A DNA stretch of 64,000 bases from Sweltsa coloradensis (Eukaryota; Arthropoda; Insecta; Plecoptera; Chloroperlidae), in contig JAMZAV010000025.1 of NCBI GenBank assembly GCA_024449915.1, forward strand, positions 1,351,463 through 1,415,462. The letters run 5' to 3'. The first letter of the stretch is position 1. The number at the start of each line of letters is the position of its first letter. The notes beneath the pieces were generated by a model that was not told where the DNA came from, did not search any database, and saw only the letters and a program-made list of their open reading frames with translations. Of the stretch, positions 11,405-24,964 are shown in pieces. A program made the position numbers and the translations under genes.

Positions 11405-12296
11405 TGTAATTTTAGAAACAACAAAGTCCAAAAAGTAAGTTCTCAGATAATTCAAATAAAACCAGATTCTCTTAACATGTCATAAATGAATATTTTCTTT
11501 TCCCCTGATCATTAGTATGTAAAACAATTATAAAAATAAAATAAAAAATTGGAGAAGAATTTATATTCACATGTATATTTTCATTAAAGAATTTAAAAAT
11601 TATGTTGTTTCTAAAATTATTATATTTTTTGGGGGGGGGGGAATGAAGGTGATTTGTCAGGTAGTTAATGAATAACACAATGGCTATTATCTAAAAACTT
11701 TTTTTAATTATATGGTATATTTGGCACAAGTTAGTAATGGTTTTAGTTAAATTTTAAATTTTTTTGAATACAAAAGTTAGGTTGTTTCTAAAATTATAAT
11801 TAATTTTTTGGGAAATGAGGGTGATTTGTCAGATCTTTTATGAATAACAAAATGCTTATTACAAAAAAAAACTTTTTTATTTATAAGGCATATATTGCAC
11901 AAGTTGGTAATGGTTTTGCTCTAGCTTTTGAGTAGTAGGCCTAATATGCCGTTGATTCAATCAAGATCGTTGTCCCGTTCAATTAATTAAGTGCACAGCT
12001 GATGACACAAGTCAACACAGCCTTTGAAATTGGTTACACAATGCATACACCGCCTTTAAAAATGACTGACATGAAATTTTTTGAAAAGTAATTTTAGAAA
12101 CTACATAAGTCCATTGACTTATGTTGTTTCTAAAATTACTTTTCAAAAATGAATTATTTGAGACCCTATCGAAAAATGATTGTGAATGAAAATTATGTTG
12201 TTTCTATACAGAACTGTCCGTAAGGTCAATCTAAATATGAAAAAAATAAAACCGGAAATCGAAAAAATGGACTTATGTTGTTTCTAAAATTACACA
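11405..12296. mobile_element. about 890 bp element with 27 bp TIRs and internally reiterated TIR motif
   Basis: The left end TGTAATTTTAGAAACAACA..GTCCA and the right end TGGAC..ATGTTGTTTCTAAAATTACA are inverted repeats. The same motif recurs internally near 11600, 11781, 12093, 12123 and 12199 (partial). The span 12083-12148 is itself an almost perfect hairpin of two facing TIRs. The stretch 11590-11930 contains two tandem copies of a roughly 180 bp block, each with GGTGATTTGTCAG. Confidence 0.8.
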
Positions 12297-14990
12297 TTCG
12301 ATTAGATTAAATGACTATTAGAATTTTAGGAAGATAATGGTTTTGTCATCAATTCAGTCTTCGGTCTTTGATTGCCTAATAAGCATATTGAAACTTAATA
12401 AAGGTTGGTACAAATTGAGAATTGAATTCATCGACGTATTTTGATGATAATTGATAATTATATTTATCTACTGGAATACAGGTTTGTAGTAAAATGATTA
12501 TAAGGGAGTGAAAATATCACCGCTTCTGTGTTAAACGTGTATGTATGTAAATGCGCGTGTATTTTAATATCGTCAGTTGTAAAATGTTGTAAGAGTTGAA
12601 CAGACGACGGAGGTCTGTGTTGGACTCCCACGGGCCGAGGTAAAACAAGGGTAGGAGATATAATAGGTTATTCCTCTTCACATAATGACTTGTTATACTC
12701 AGTGAGTTACTGATTGTTATTCATTTTTAATGAAGGCATCATCCTCATTATTGTTATTATTAGATCTTTATTCGCAACAGGATCGAGATCCCACAAGTGC
12801 TATACAATATATTGAAGATACACACATAAAATCGTAAAAAAAAAATAGAATAGAAAAAAAACTAACATAACACAATTGATAAAATTCTATGCATCAGCAG
12901 ATAGAGAACAGAGTTATAAATATACTTAAAAAATTGAGCTGAAACTAGAATTAAGTTACAATGAATATATGTAACAACGAGAAGAAAAAAACATGGGTTA
13001 TCATTAACTCTCAAGAAGGGTCATTTGAAGATTACAGGCATACCTTTTGAAAGCAATCAAAGACATATTGTGGATATCAACTCCCTGGTCTACAACAGTG
13101 TTATATGTATGTATACATTTACAGTACACATTTTATATATTCATAAAACATACAAAATAAATATTACAATTACGTAAGAAAAGTAGAGCCTGGTAAGCAT
13201 ATTATTAATAGGCGTATAAATTATCATGCAAGAAGAACAATAAGCCTTTAAAAACAATGGTAAAAGATGATGCCATACCAAAGTGAATGGGTTGAGGAAT
13301 ATGTTAATTAAAAATATGTATACATTAATAAAGTTTCTGGCTACTAGTAAAACAAAAAATATGTTTGCTAGAAAATATAAATATTTTAAAACTCATTCCT
13401 GGTCACAGTGCAAGAAGCTTGTGTGTTGTGTGTGCTCCAAGTAACTTGAGGGAACGCTTTGCCCTGATGGACTGATGATAGAGAGAAGGAGGGGGGGGGG
13501 GTGAGTGTTAGGTGTTCATTGATGCGAACAGCGCTTAGTGAGCAGACACAGAATCAATGGGGGGAGGGGGAGGGGGGGCAGTGACTGCTCTAACACACGT
13601 CCCACGTGCCCTACCTGACCGTGACACAGAAAATAATATCTTTAACTTAACGTCATAAAATGTAATTACGAATAAGAAAATAATCCGATAAACTTGTAAT
13701 AGGGGCGTTAAGTATCGCATCGAGTAGACGAAGGCAGTAGTGGTGGAAGTCTGACGTTGAGCGGCCTGCAGATCGATGCGGCTGGCTCCAGAATGACGAC
13801 TGGGCACTGTTTGCCGGCTAAGGCTACAGTATTGAGAGAGTGTTTTGCCGCCATGCCTTGGCCACATGGCATCCCACCCCCACCCCCACCCCCAACCCCT
13901 CACTCCCCGATACCCGCCATTCATCGCCGTTTGCCCACTCATAAACACCAAAAAATTCAATGGGTGTACTACCGATTCCACTATACTCTAACGTAATCAC
14001 TACATGTGCAATGAACATTACTCCAAACATGCCGAGTTATTGTACAAACTCGACCGTAATACTAGCATTACAATTTCACTACTTCGTAACATTTATTAAC
14101 ACAATGGATGAACATTAAAGCCATTACGTTTGCGGCGTACTTGTCGTTTTATGTATCTTGACAATAATGTGGTAAAGAAGATAGGGACGGATTTTGTCAT
14201 CGTATTACAAACTAGTTTGTGCCTTCCACCGATCTTTAAAATCACTTGGAATTAAAGAGGGATTATCTATCACAGTTTCATAAAAACTCAGTCTGCAACT
14301 TTCAGTGAAATTGCAACTACAACATTTGTTTCTTCACATAAGCGTTGTATTAAATATCAAAATATCAAAATCCGTTGTAGTTGAAAAAGTAAATGATGTC
14401 TTTACTTACAAAAAAAAACATAAGAAAAGAGAAAGATAAGTAAAAAAAGTAAGAAAAATGAGGACCCACTTTAATATTAGTTTTTAATAATTGCTTCGCC
14501 ACTCAAAAGTAAGTTTTTCAAGACTGCGGTTAAACAATATGCAGGCAAATCGATACAACATAATAATTAATTATGTGTAATCAAAATGTTAAGAACAATC
14601 TTCATAACTTCGTTACGTTATTGGGGTAAGTAATCTTCTCGGTAAGATAACATGTAGTTTAAACATGGCTTTCCCTGGACGGTCATAATATATGAGATTG
14701 TCAACTGTCAAGCTGAGTCCTCGTAATAGATCGGCAAGAGTACATGGGACAAAGTTAAACGTATATTTTCGTTTTAGTGAATGGTAGATCGTAAGAAAGG
14801 AAGCAACTCACGTAAATCCTTGTCAAGAATGAAACACGATGTTCTATAGTCTAGATGGCTGCACTGGACTACTTAATTAAGTAGTTGAAGCGATTAAACA
14901 TGTATGGTAGTCAAATCTGAAGTAAAAGTTGGAGTATATACTCACATAACTGAGAAAATGTTAAATACAATCCAGAAATTACAAAATGCA
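12297..14990. other. no gene recognised; G/C-run rich patch at 13440-13950
   Basis: Mostly AT-rich. Between 13440 and 13950 there are G-runs and CCCCCA repeats that create long spurious ORFs (Gly/Trp-rich on minus, Pro-rich on plus). No motif or splice context supports a gene. Confidence 0.5.
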
Positions 14991-15066
14991 ACTCGATCGG
15001 GGATCGAACCCCGGTCTCCTACTTGCAGGGCGGACGTCTGTCACTAGCCCACCTAGCAGGTAACTT
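14991..15066 (-). repeat. tRNA-derived SINE head
   Basis: On the minus strand: GGGCTAGTGACAGACGTCC (A-box region), CCCTGCAAGTAGGAGACC, and GGGGTTCGATCCCC (B box, perfect), followed by an AT-rich body. The T loop is one base short and the stems are imperfect, so this is a SINE or tRNA relic, not a gene. Confidence 0.6.
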
Positions 15067-15138
15067 AATAACTTCGGGGTAGTTGATGCATTTTAACTAT
15101 TTATTTTTTATTTTTTACTTTTAAACCCGAATTCAATC

Positions 15139-15352
15139 AATCAACCAATATAATACGATGATACTTGTAAACTGAGTTTCAATCAACCAATATATAATAC
15201 GATGATACTTGTAAACTGAGTTTCAATCAACCAATATATAATACGATGATACTTGTAAACAGAGTTTCAATCAACCAATATAATACGATGATACTTGTAA
15301 ACTGAGTTTCAATCAACCAATATAATACGATGATACTTGTAAAGTGAGTTTC
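15139..15352. repeat. tandem repeat, five copies of a 42/44 bp unit
   Basis: Units begin at 15139, 15181, 15225, 15269 and 15311. Each starts AATCAACCAATATA and ends GAGTTTC. Copies 2 and 3 have an extra TA (44 bp); the others are 42 bp. Only one or two point differences otherwise. Confidence 0.95.
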
Positions 15353-18300
15353 ATGCCGATGTAGTTACAAGTACGTGTTTGTGACTGGGCGGATTGAAAA
15401 TGAAATATGCAGGTTTATTTTATAAATTTATTTATGTGGCATCATCCTCCATAAGTACTCATTTAAATGCTAGAAATGGGATGGGGAATGGAGTATTATG
15501 TCCACTCTATTGTCATAATGTAAATAATGGAATGGAATCAGAATTTTCATCCCAAATAGCTTACTCAACTATAGTGAAACGAAAAGAATTGTACATTTAT
15601 GCACTTATGTAAATTGTGTAATGAAATGCAGGAATTAAATTATAATCAAAATAAGGATTGTAAATTGTATAGTTTGCATATAATTTGTGTTTGTCATAAT
15701 GTTCATACCGTACAAGTCCATTTCATGCAAACGTGATCTTAAATAGTGAAATGTGCACCCGTCTTGAAGCACTTAACGGAATTCAGAGAGAGAGAGACTG
15801 ACGTAGCAGTGAAAGAATTCAGTATACTTTAATGAACAACTCTTATAAATGTGCAAGTTGCTTCTTATTGCGTGAAAAGGTGCCAACTAAATGCCGAAGT
15901 TTTAAGGATTTTTGTTTGAATGAAGGTCTAGGTTAAAAACGCGGATGTGAATAAGAATAGGGAATTTGCATAAACGTATTTTATAGTTCTTTCTACTAGC
16001 TTCAGACAACCTCTCTTAATTAACACAAATATATCTTACTTTGATTGCTTTGAAAATATTTTTATTCGTAAAATTAAGTTCAACGTTTTCTTAATATTTT
16101 GGCGGGAAAAAACGGGCACTACGTACGTCACTAGCTTCCATGATACCAATCCACCAATCACGTAATTTTAATAAAAAAAAAATCGTTTTCTGAGATTATC
16201 TCGGTTATAAACTAGGGTTATAAAAGCACATTTTGATTGGTTTGTTCTAATATGATAAAATTTACACTTTGAACATGTCAATAATATTACAACGCTAGTT
16301 TTTGTCCGTGTATTTATTAAATATCAGTAATACATAGTTTTGATAATAATTGTTGAAACGGAACTTCAACAGCAAACCATTGATGTTGCATGAACAAAAG
16401 ACTATCGCTAAGAAGGGGATTTCACAGTTTATCTAGGCGGCCGTGACAAATTACTACACTTCATAGAGGCTGGTGACGTCGGAGGGCTTTTAAAAATAAA
16501 TGTACGGGAAGTATAAAATAATAAACTTTGGCTCTCAATAAAAGTGAAAATATTTCATTTAAATTATTTTTGTTAACAGTATTGGTATTAATAAAAATAA
16601 ATACTATCTACTACCTGTACTAGAATCAATATTAGACGAGCATGCAAATTTCCTATTGTGAAAAATTAAGTTGGTGTGCAGTAATTAGTGCTTTAGAATC
16701 GAAAACAAAATGATAAGGTACTACGTTACGATGTGATGAAATATTACATTTTAGATATTATTGAAATTATCTTGTTTGTTCACTTGAAACATTCTCTTCA
16801 AATACTTTATTTGTGCATTGATAATAATATTTCTCAGCTCTTGAGCTACAGGCCCATATAGAAAACTGTTATTATTTAACTTCGTTTTTTAATTGACCGA
16901 GAGTAATGACTAATGGAATAGATGACTGTACAATGTACATGCTTCGTTTATTTTGTGTAGCATTTAAATTAAAATAGATGTTTTAGAAAGTCATCGCAAG
17001 CACTGCATCCTACCACAAGAGTTCTAGCCTAGCTTCTAGAATAGCTCGTGAGTAAGTCAGCCTAAGTCTGTTGGCAAATCAATTTAATGTTGTAACATGA
17101 AAGAGGGAATTACAAATTAATAACAGTCAACAAGTTTGGTAACAATTTTAGGCTGGACAATACCTAAATATCTGTGCTTCTGTTGAAGTTCTATTCGTTC
17201 AATATCAATTTTCGTCAATTTTTCTTAAATAAGATTTTTGTTAATTTTAGACTACATACGACTATGACGATATAAAATTAATATAATGGAAAATGATTTT
17301 CTGCAATTACTTTTGTGGAACTACTTTTTCAGTTCATCGGTTCAGAAATCGTTTACAGCTTGACGAAAACATTCGTGAATCAAAAGGTATCACAAAAACA
17401 CATTTTACCTGATAAATAGTTTAAAGACAGAGGTGCCATAAAACAATCTAAACAAATTCACCACACTCCTGAACTAGGTAATCGTATGCTAGCAATGAGC
17501 CATCCAACTGCTTCCTAACTGGGACATATTGTTCAACACGATATGCGTCTAGTAGTCTAGTCGGAAGGATTATGATCAACTGACGGGGCGCTAAAAGCTT
17601 CCCCATTAAATAATGGTAACATTACTACATCAAATATCTCTAGTATAACTGCAAACAATGCGCTTTGCAGCCGTCATAAATAACCTCTTGTCTCCGACTC
17701 GGCAAAAAGCAAAGCGAGTATAGAATGCGTATTACTATGGAACTCGGTGCAGCAGCCACTTAACAAGTATAATTTGCTTGTTTTGGATAGACACTGGAAA
17801 AGTTATAAAACTACGTCCGTTTTTCTATTGCGTTTAATGAATTGTTGTTAGCTCGTGTTGGGAAAAACTGGCCATACTGGGACTCTAGTCTTTAATAATT
17901 GCTTCGAGCTATAAAATGAAGAAAGCTATAAACATTCTGAATAACAATATACGACAACAGAAGGGAGGAGGATATTGGTACAAATTAATAAAGTCGGAGT
18001 TTCACAGCTGAGCGAATTTGTCGTCGAGTGAGTAGGGTAGTGGGAGTTACGATCAAACACTTTATCGGACCTCACATCACGAAGCCATCGATGGAGTGTC
18101 GACTGTCACTGAAATGCCTTTATTAGCTTCGCAACTTTTCGACTTAAAGGGGGATAGACCTAGATGATCGAGACTCGTCTAGGCGTTTGATTTTAATTTG
18201 GATTGTAGCAACTTTCTTCATTCACGTTCGTATGATTTGTAAGATTAGCGTTCACATGTTCATACTACTGCTTAAATTAAATATGTATTAAATACTATTT

Positions 18301-18417
18301 TTAATTTAAATTCAAATAGAAAGTAAAGAGATCAGATGATTAAGTATTAATTTTGATTATTATTTTGTAATTTTTTTATTGTAAAATTAAGTATTTTTAA
18401 AACAAGTACGGTTACGC
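15353..18417. other. no gene recognised
   Basis: Long AT-rich interval with only short ORFs lacking motifs. I see no RNA gene or clear repeat. Confidence 0.5.
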
Positions 18418-18714
18418 GAGTACCCAAAATAGGGAGCAAAAGAACTAAATCAAAAAATTGTTGAAGTAATAGACATAAATAAAACTTCGGGCTGAGTTGA
18501 TCTCCTTTGGTGGTGGTGCCGGGTTTTCAAAATATCCACAAAATATCCCTTAGGTCACCAAAAACATTTTGTATCATCCATGTTGAAAGGCAATTATTTT
18601 ACACGCATCAATCGCATGTCAATCGGAGGTCATGTTTGGTTTTTAGCGTGAGATGTGGCAAACGCACTGACGGACGGACGGACGGACAGAAAAGTGATGC
18701 TTAATCACTCCCTA
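18418..18714 (+). repeat. family A element, copy 5
   Basis: Left end GAGTACCCAAAATAGGGAGC. Internal GGTGCCGGG, CACCAAAAACATTTTGT and a run of GACGGACGGACGGAC at 18669-18689. Right end ends in CACTCCCTAAAA. Confidence 0.85.
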
Positions 18715-19262
18715 AAAAGTAACTGTCGCAATCTAGTTAATGGTGATTACAATTTACAACATGTAATGCGTGTGTATAGATCAGTTTCAATTATCAACTT
18801 TGGTTCACGAAAATTATCTTAATGAAAGAAAGACTTATCACACTAGACTTCTAATACATAAAGCACAAATATGTTTTCAACATTTTCTGGTAGAAAAATA
18901 ATTGCAATAATTTTATATAATATCTAAACTAAAGCTTCGAGAGTATAACTCGAGCACTAACAAGTTTATGTTAAAGTACAAAACATTATGTTCATTTTTC
19001 AAGTGAACCTAACATTTCGAAAGTTGTATCAAGGGAATGCAAGGAATAATCAAATTCACTCAACAAAGATAAATTTAAATCTTCTCCCATGTATAAAAAA
19101 TTAGTTTGGAAAACAATTTTCTACCCTACTCAAGTTTATTGAGATTAGAAACTAATGTTTACTATAACATAATAGTAGTAGCATTATACAAACTCTGAAA
19201 TTTTAAATTCTTTAATACAATTTCTAAAAATGAATGGCTTCTGACGCAGTCGCAGAATTGAA

Positions 19263-19590
19263 AAAGAGGTGGAAGCTTTGCCTCACTTAATTGTCCGTCA
19301 GTCCGTCTGTGTATGTCACATCTCACGATAAAAACTAAACATGGCCTCCGATTGACATTGTTTTTTTTGTTGGCATTGCCTTCAACAAGGATGATACAAA
19401 ATGATTTTGGTGGCCTAAGGGATCAAGGGGTTGGTATAATCATTTTTTTTAAACGATATTTTTTTCTGTACCCGGCACCTCCACCAAAGGTTTCTCATGG
19501 ACAATAAGATTTAATTTGTATGTTCTTCTAGGACAATCTGTTAATATGTAGCTTCGTTCCCTTTTTTCAGTACTCCCTTATCCGCGCTTT
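19263..19590 (-). repeat. family A element, copy 6
   Basis: Begins with a degenerate GGTGGAAGCTTTGCC, contains CACGATAAAAACTAAACATG and CCCGGCACCTCCACCAAAGG, and ends AGCTTCGTTCCC..TTCAGTACTCCC. Confidence 0.8.
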
Positions 19591-21976
19591 TTGTACAAAG
19601 AAATGGATGTGAAATTTCAATGCAATAAGTTGAATGCAGATCTAATAATACAACATGTTTGAAAAAGGTATATACCTACGTCACGCTTTGTTGAAAACTA
19701 AAGGCGTCGGAAGACAATTGTAATTTTTGCACCCCCCCCCCCTGCCAAAATTCCTGCGGGCGCCTACGCAATGACTTCGACAATTTGATTTGACTATGTT
19801 GTCGAAATGTTCTTGAGAAAATAGTTACAATATGGTATGTTTTTCTGTTTCACACAAAGTTTCGGACATATGCAATGTCAGTCAGCCTTGCAAACAGAAT
19901 TTTGTCAAGGATTGAACTCTTGAACAATGTCTCGAGTTATCAGTCACGACAGTTGGTAAACAATTACACGAATTCTTCAACATCTTCGCATTCAATCAAG
20001 ATAGTGTCCCGTTGCTTGATAGCTGGGTGGTAGCCCCGGCCTGTAAATGCGCGATGCAACGCCAGCCGCAAGGCCAAATCAGAGCAATTATGCCAACTAC
20101 ATGTAGGGTCGAGCAACGCTTCACAAATATACACTGAAAAAAATAAACTACATAACTTAAATTATTTACGGTTGAATAAGCCAGTCTATTATTTATTGCT
20201 AATTCCTTTTAAAGTTATTAATATGAAACGCGGCAACACTTTGACCAAGCTGTTGTTTTATTTTGAATAGTAACTAATAAGGAATCACTCAAAATGAGCC
20301 TAACCGTTTGCATAAATAATGATTGCATTTACATAAAACTTGTATTAATAATGCGCTATTGGTTTGATGAAATGCGTTTACCCACGACTGCCGGCGGATC
20401 AAGGTGCTACATTTCACCGAAACCCTAGTAATTTATTGGTTTTAACGCTATCGACACCACTGATCAATATCACCAATGATTTATAGCTTGTCTCGCTAAT
20501 AATACCTTGGTAATAACTGCTTGAGGTTCCGGCGCTCATGTAATCATCGGATTAATATTACCACGGTTACCTTGGTGCAACTCATGTCTGCCTTATTATT
20601 CAAATTTCAATAGCTAACAGGGGAGGCGATGAGGCTAGATTCTTAGCATAGTTAACGCCGCCAAAGATTCCTTCGCGTCTGCAACAATTTAATTATAATA
20701 ATTATTGTGGGCAACTTTCCGCCGTTGATCGACGTACAAGTGCTAACATATTTCGTTGCATGAAGAAATACTCGCGTTAGACGCAAATATTTAGATTATG
20801 TACGTAGCTATTTTGTATAGACGCCTATATTGATAGCCAAGTGCTGCATATACGAACTCTTCGTGTTGTTATTATGAAGACTGCCAACAAACATATAAAA
20901 CTATTATCGAAACGTACAATAAAAGATATTTGAACAACGTGTGTCACTTCGCTTCTCACAACTCTAACGTACGTTCACTCTTATAAATGGTTAACGTTAT
21001 CTGTTTTTCAACCGATGGGTTTTCGTAAAAAAAAAACAAAAAAATATGCATCTGTAAGATGTGTGTTCATAAACGCCGAGTGAAAATTATAGTTTTCGGA
21101 CTGAAAATGTTGGAGATTTGTATTTTTGGATGTCTTATGTTTGTACGTTCAAAAGATGAATGCTGAGATTGAACAATATGTACAATAGTTTGGACTTTTT
21201 CACCCAAATATCCTTACGAATGCTAGTTCCATCACTACAAACCCACGGTTACAGATAACAAAGGCCCCCGAAAATGTCATGTAGCTGGTAGAGAGAGAGC
21301 GTAAAAGTGTTTGTAAAATTAAATGAGTTGTGGAACTGTGATTTTCATGACAAATAATTTCCGGAGCACATTAAACAAACGTGGCCGGTCTAAGTTTAGA
21401 TATTTCATAGGTGTACACAAAATTTAATCAAGATCAAGCTGTCGTTGACCAAAATCGTTCAAACTAAAAAGAGAAAAAAAAGAAGAAAAATTAGCCTGTT
21501 CTCCTATGTAGTCATATTGAGTATTATTTGCTCGTTGCCGATTCATCGTGTTGACTTGATTCCTGCCTCTATCAGCTATAACACAAATAACTTCCTCTTC
21601 CCAGATCTGACAACAGACACAGCCTAATATTGCTTCCGGTTTTTAATACCGGGTCCTAACCTGTTTCACGATCTTGCCGCAGACACAACTCACTTGATAC
21701 TTAAAGAACAGGTTCCGACCTACGATAATTATAGAATTACGATAGTTAGCCTGTTTACATGCATCGAGCATGTCGTTACAATGAGACGTGCTGGTCAATA
21801 AAAAATAATGTCCACCTTATAAAAACAAAGTGTTCATCTAATAAAACTCACTACAGGTGTAAATTGCCATATTATATAAAACATCTGGAAATGCTGTATC
21901 AACGAAATCCAGCCATGAAATTGATAACGTCCCTTTGATTTTGATATCATAACCATCACAGGTACAATGTAACCGA
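19591..21976. other. no gene recognised
   Basis: AT-rich sequence; a C-run at 19731-19742; no supportable coding region or repeat. Confidence 0.5.
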
Positions 21977-22288
21977 AATAGAGAGCGAAGATACTTAATC
22001 AACGGATTGTTGCAGATGACAACAGAAATAAGATCTTGTCCGCTATTGAAATCTTTTGGTGGGGGTGCCAAATACACAACAATCTATTTTTTAAGCCCCA
22101 CCCTCTGACCCAATGTGTCTCCAAAAACATTCTCTATCATCCTTGTAGAAAGGCAATCTCGACTCAAGAAACGCTTTTTTATCTGAGGTAGTGTTCGGTT
22201 TTTATAGTGTGACGCGTGACACGCCCGCAGACGGACGGACGGACAGTTAAGTAATGCTAATAAGTAAGGGAGCTTCGCACCCTAAAAA
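21977..22288 (+). repeat. family A element, copy 7
   Basis: Left end AATAGAGAGCGAAGATA. Internal GGTGGGGGTGCC, CCAAAAACATTCTCTATCAT and GACGGACGGACGGAC. Right end GGGAGCTTCGCACCCTAA. Confidence 0.85.
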
Positions 22289-22520
22289 TATCCACTATAC
22301 TTGTCCAATTAAAAAGCATCGGTTGATGAGTTTAATCAAATTACGTTAAGAAAAGCAATATTGCAATATTAGCAATACATAAGAGAACAAGATGCAAGTA
22401 TTAAATTCATGCATTTCATGGAAAAAACTCTGCTTAGATCTGTAGAGATCTTACAAAACAATTAGCTTCCGACTAGTGCTAATGATGGAACAACGCTATT
22501 TATTTATAAATTTATTGAAT

Positions 22521-22862
22521 GTAAGGGAGAGATGCTCCATTATTTTCACCTATTTTCTGTTCGTCCGTCATTCTTTACGTGCATCACATTTCACGATAAG
22601 AGACAGCACGACCTTCAAGTTGCCATACGTTTCCGTAACCAACATTATTCTTTGACAAGGAAGATACAGAACGTTTTGGTGACCCTGAGGGCGTGTCCAG
22701 CTTCCTCCAAAAGTGGGATTATGTTAACCCGGCACCTCCACCAAGAAGGAGATTTTTTTAAATGGAACAAAACTTTATATTATTTTATGTTGTATTCTTC
22801 TTTGATAATCTGTTGGTTATATGTAGCTTCGCTCTCAATTTTGGGTGCTTCATCACCCGCGA
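22521..22862 (-). repeat. family A element, copy 8
   Basis: Begins GGGAGAGATGCT, contains CCCGGCACCTCCACCAAG, and ends TAGCTTCGCTCTC..TTTGGGTGCTTCATCACC. The 146-codon ORF across it is fortuitous. Confidence 0.8.
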
Positions 22863-23159
22863 TTGTCGATTGTATACCGTTTGTTAATGAATTGCAATTG
22901 CGTACACACACTGCATGGATATATTTGTATTTAATTTACACGAAGATAATCACAAAAATAACACATTATTAAGCATACAATCATGGGTAAGAGAGACCTA
23001 ACCCTAAAGGATGGAGTACAAAATACAAAAATTAAGTAAAATACGTTCCTTTCCATTGTTCAAATAGGATTTCGGTTGAGGTTCCGAGTTTAAGACGGAT
23101 ATACAAATGAAAATTATGTTGGCGCATTAAGTCTCGTTGTTGGTGGAGGTGCCGGGTAT

Positions 23160-23930
23160 TTGGATGAGCGTAGCGAGGGTAGCGAGCGAAGCGAAGATTC
23201 CATTTCACTACACTGGAGAAAAAAATCCGGAATGTTTTTTTTTTCTTTTTGTATTTTTGTGTGTCTGTGAACACGATTCCGGCTAAACCAATACTCCAAT
23301 TGCGATGAAATTTTATGGAGGTCTATAAAATCTCTGAACGAAGAACTGCACGGGGGGGAAAAATCGATCGAAAAATTATTTCTCATGACAATCGCAATTT
23401 TACGATTTTTTTCGATTTTTAACAAAATTCTTCGATTTATAACACCTGCATGCTTTGTCCGATTGTAATAATTTTTTCACACAACCTTTATTTTATGAAT
23501 TGATATATTCGTGTGAATTTTGAGCGTTATCAAAAGATAAATTTCTTTAAAAAATCGCAATTTTTGGAATTTTTTTGATTTTCAAATTTCTTTGGCTTAT
23601 AGCACCTACATGCTTTATCCGATCGTAATGATTTTTTCACAGAACCTTAATTTCATGAATTTATATATTCGTGTGAAATCTGAGCGCAATCAAAAAATTA
23701 TTTGTTATGAAAATCGAAATTTTACGATTTTTTTCTTTTTTTAAATTACGAATAATTAAAATAAATTAAAATTAAAGTTTATTTTTTATTTAAATTAAAT
23801 TTAATTTAAAAAAAATCAACTAAGTAATGATTTTTTCACAATACTACAGAAAATCCGCATAACACTTAACAACTCAATGCACCAATTACGCTCATCCAAC
23901 AACGCGGCGGGACTTAAGCGTTTTCCTAGT
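23160..23930 (+). mobile_element. F2 element, copy 1 (about 770 bp)
   Basis: Begins TTGGATGAGCGTAGCGAG. An inverted match (TACGCTCATCCAA) lies at 23888-23899, and the shared sequence extends to GGGACTTAAGCG..TTTTCCTAGT. The interior holds three diverged repeats of a module with TTATTTCTCATGAAAATCGC and CTTATAACACCTACATGCTT. No coding capacity. The CTAG-T end resembles a Helitron terminus, but the 5' end lacks the usual TC. Confidence 0.75.
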
Positions 23931-23956
23931 AATATGTAACGTTAGGAAAACGCTAT
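23919..23956. other. 12 bp-stem hairpin at the F2 / family A junction
   Basis: GCGTTTTCCTA..TAGGAAAACGC. One arm is the F2 terminus and the other lies in the resumed family A sequence. It may be coincidental or a target-site feature. Confidence 0.4.
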
Positions 23957-24136
23957 CTCTACCTCTCTGACCGCTGGAGTCACCAAAACCATTCAGATCA
24001 ACCTTGTTGAAGAGTAGTGACAAAAAAACGCATGTCAATCTGAGGTCTTGTTTGATGTATACTGTAAAACGTGACACACGCACTGACGGATGGACGGACA
24101 GAAAAGTCACGCTTATAGGGCACTACGCTCCCTATA

Positions 24137-24964
24137 TACATGTAAGCAACACTGATTTAGCAACAGTGAAGTATTATACTTAATATATGCATCTGTAGAT
24201 TTATATTTGAGTGGATCTAAACCCTAAAGAATTAACCTGCTGTGGAAACTTTGAGGTAATGCAAGCTCCATTTGAAATTCGAGAACTCTAAAAGAATTAT
24301 AATGAAATGTAAAGAAAGCGAATAACAAGTTTGCGTTTTTCTTTCAAAAACCACTAAGCGAATTAAAAGTACTCAAGTGGCAGACAAACTATTAAAAAAC
24401 TATTAATGAATTTCGTTTCAATGTTGATTTCCCATTACGAATGTCTGGAATATTTAGAATCTAAGTGGAGATATCATTGAGAATCCCAGACAGTAAAACC
24501 GGAGACTGTTTGGAAATAAAAGAAGTTATTCTTGAACGTTTCCCAACTGGAATGACGACAAATGGTGGTGACATCTTCTTAGCATCGTCAAACATTGCAT
24601 TAAGTGGTAGGCCTACTGGAAATAAAATACTTAGGGGTTAGACAAGAGAAGTAGTTATCTTGACACATATCATCACCGAGGTTTCCCGTCTATAGCAACA
24701 AATTGTTTGGACATATCACAATAAGAGCTTGATATCCGTTAGAAAATAGCCGAGTTTATCAAAGTAAAACGAAAAAGCGAAAGGAAATCAAGTTTTGAAT
24801 ATCTCAACTATAGAAAATAATTCTTTATTTATAAAAGAAGTGCATTCATCGTCGATTCGTCGTTGATAATAATTGATGACAGCTTGTGATTATACGTACC
24901 TAAAAATGCATTTCTCACAATTTATGCTAAGTAAGTTAAAATTATTTTTTACGCTCGACGAAGT
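24137..24964. other. no gene recognised
   Basis: AT-rich; no coding evidence. Confidence 0.5.

Larger units (their letters stand above)
23090..24136 (+). repeat. family A element, copy 9, split by an F2 insertion
   Basis: The left portion ends ..TTGGTGGAGGTGCCGGGTA at 23159. After the F2 element the sequence resumes with the expected CTCTGACC..GGAGTCACCAAAACC block and finishes GACGGATGGACGGACAG..TACGCTCCC. F2 therefore inserted after family A. Confidence 0.75.

Noticed and set aside
13535..13996. ORFs of 148 and 79 codons on opposite strands
   Set aside because: Low-complexity G/C runs (CCCCCA repeats) produce Gly/Trp- and Pro-rich artefacts.
14991..15066. Functional tRNA gene on the minus strand
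   Set aside because: T loop is one base short and the stems are imperfect; fits a SINE head.
22532..22972. 146-codon plus ORF
   Set aside because: Runs across family A copy 8; the repeat explains the sequence.
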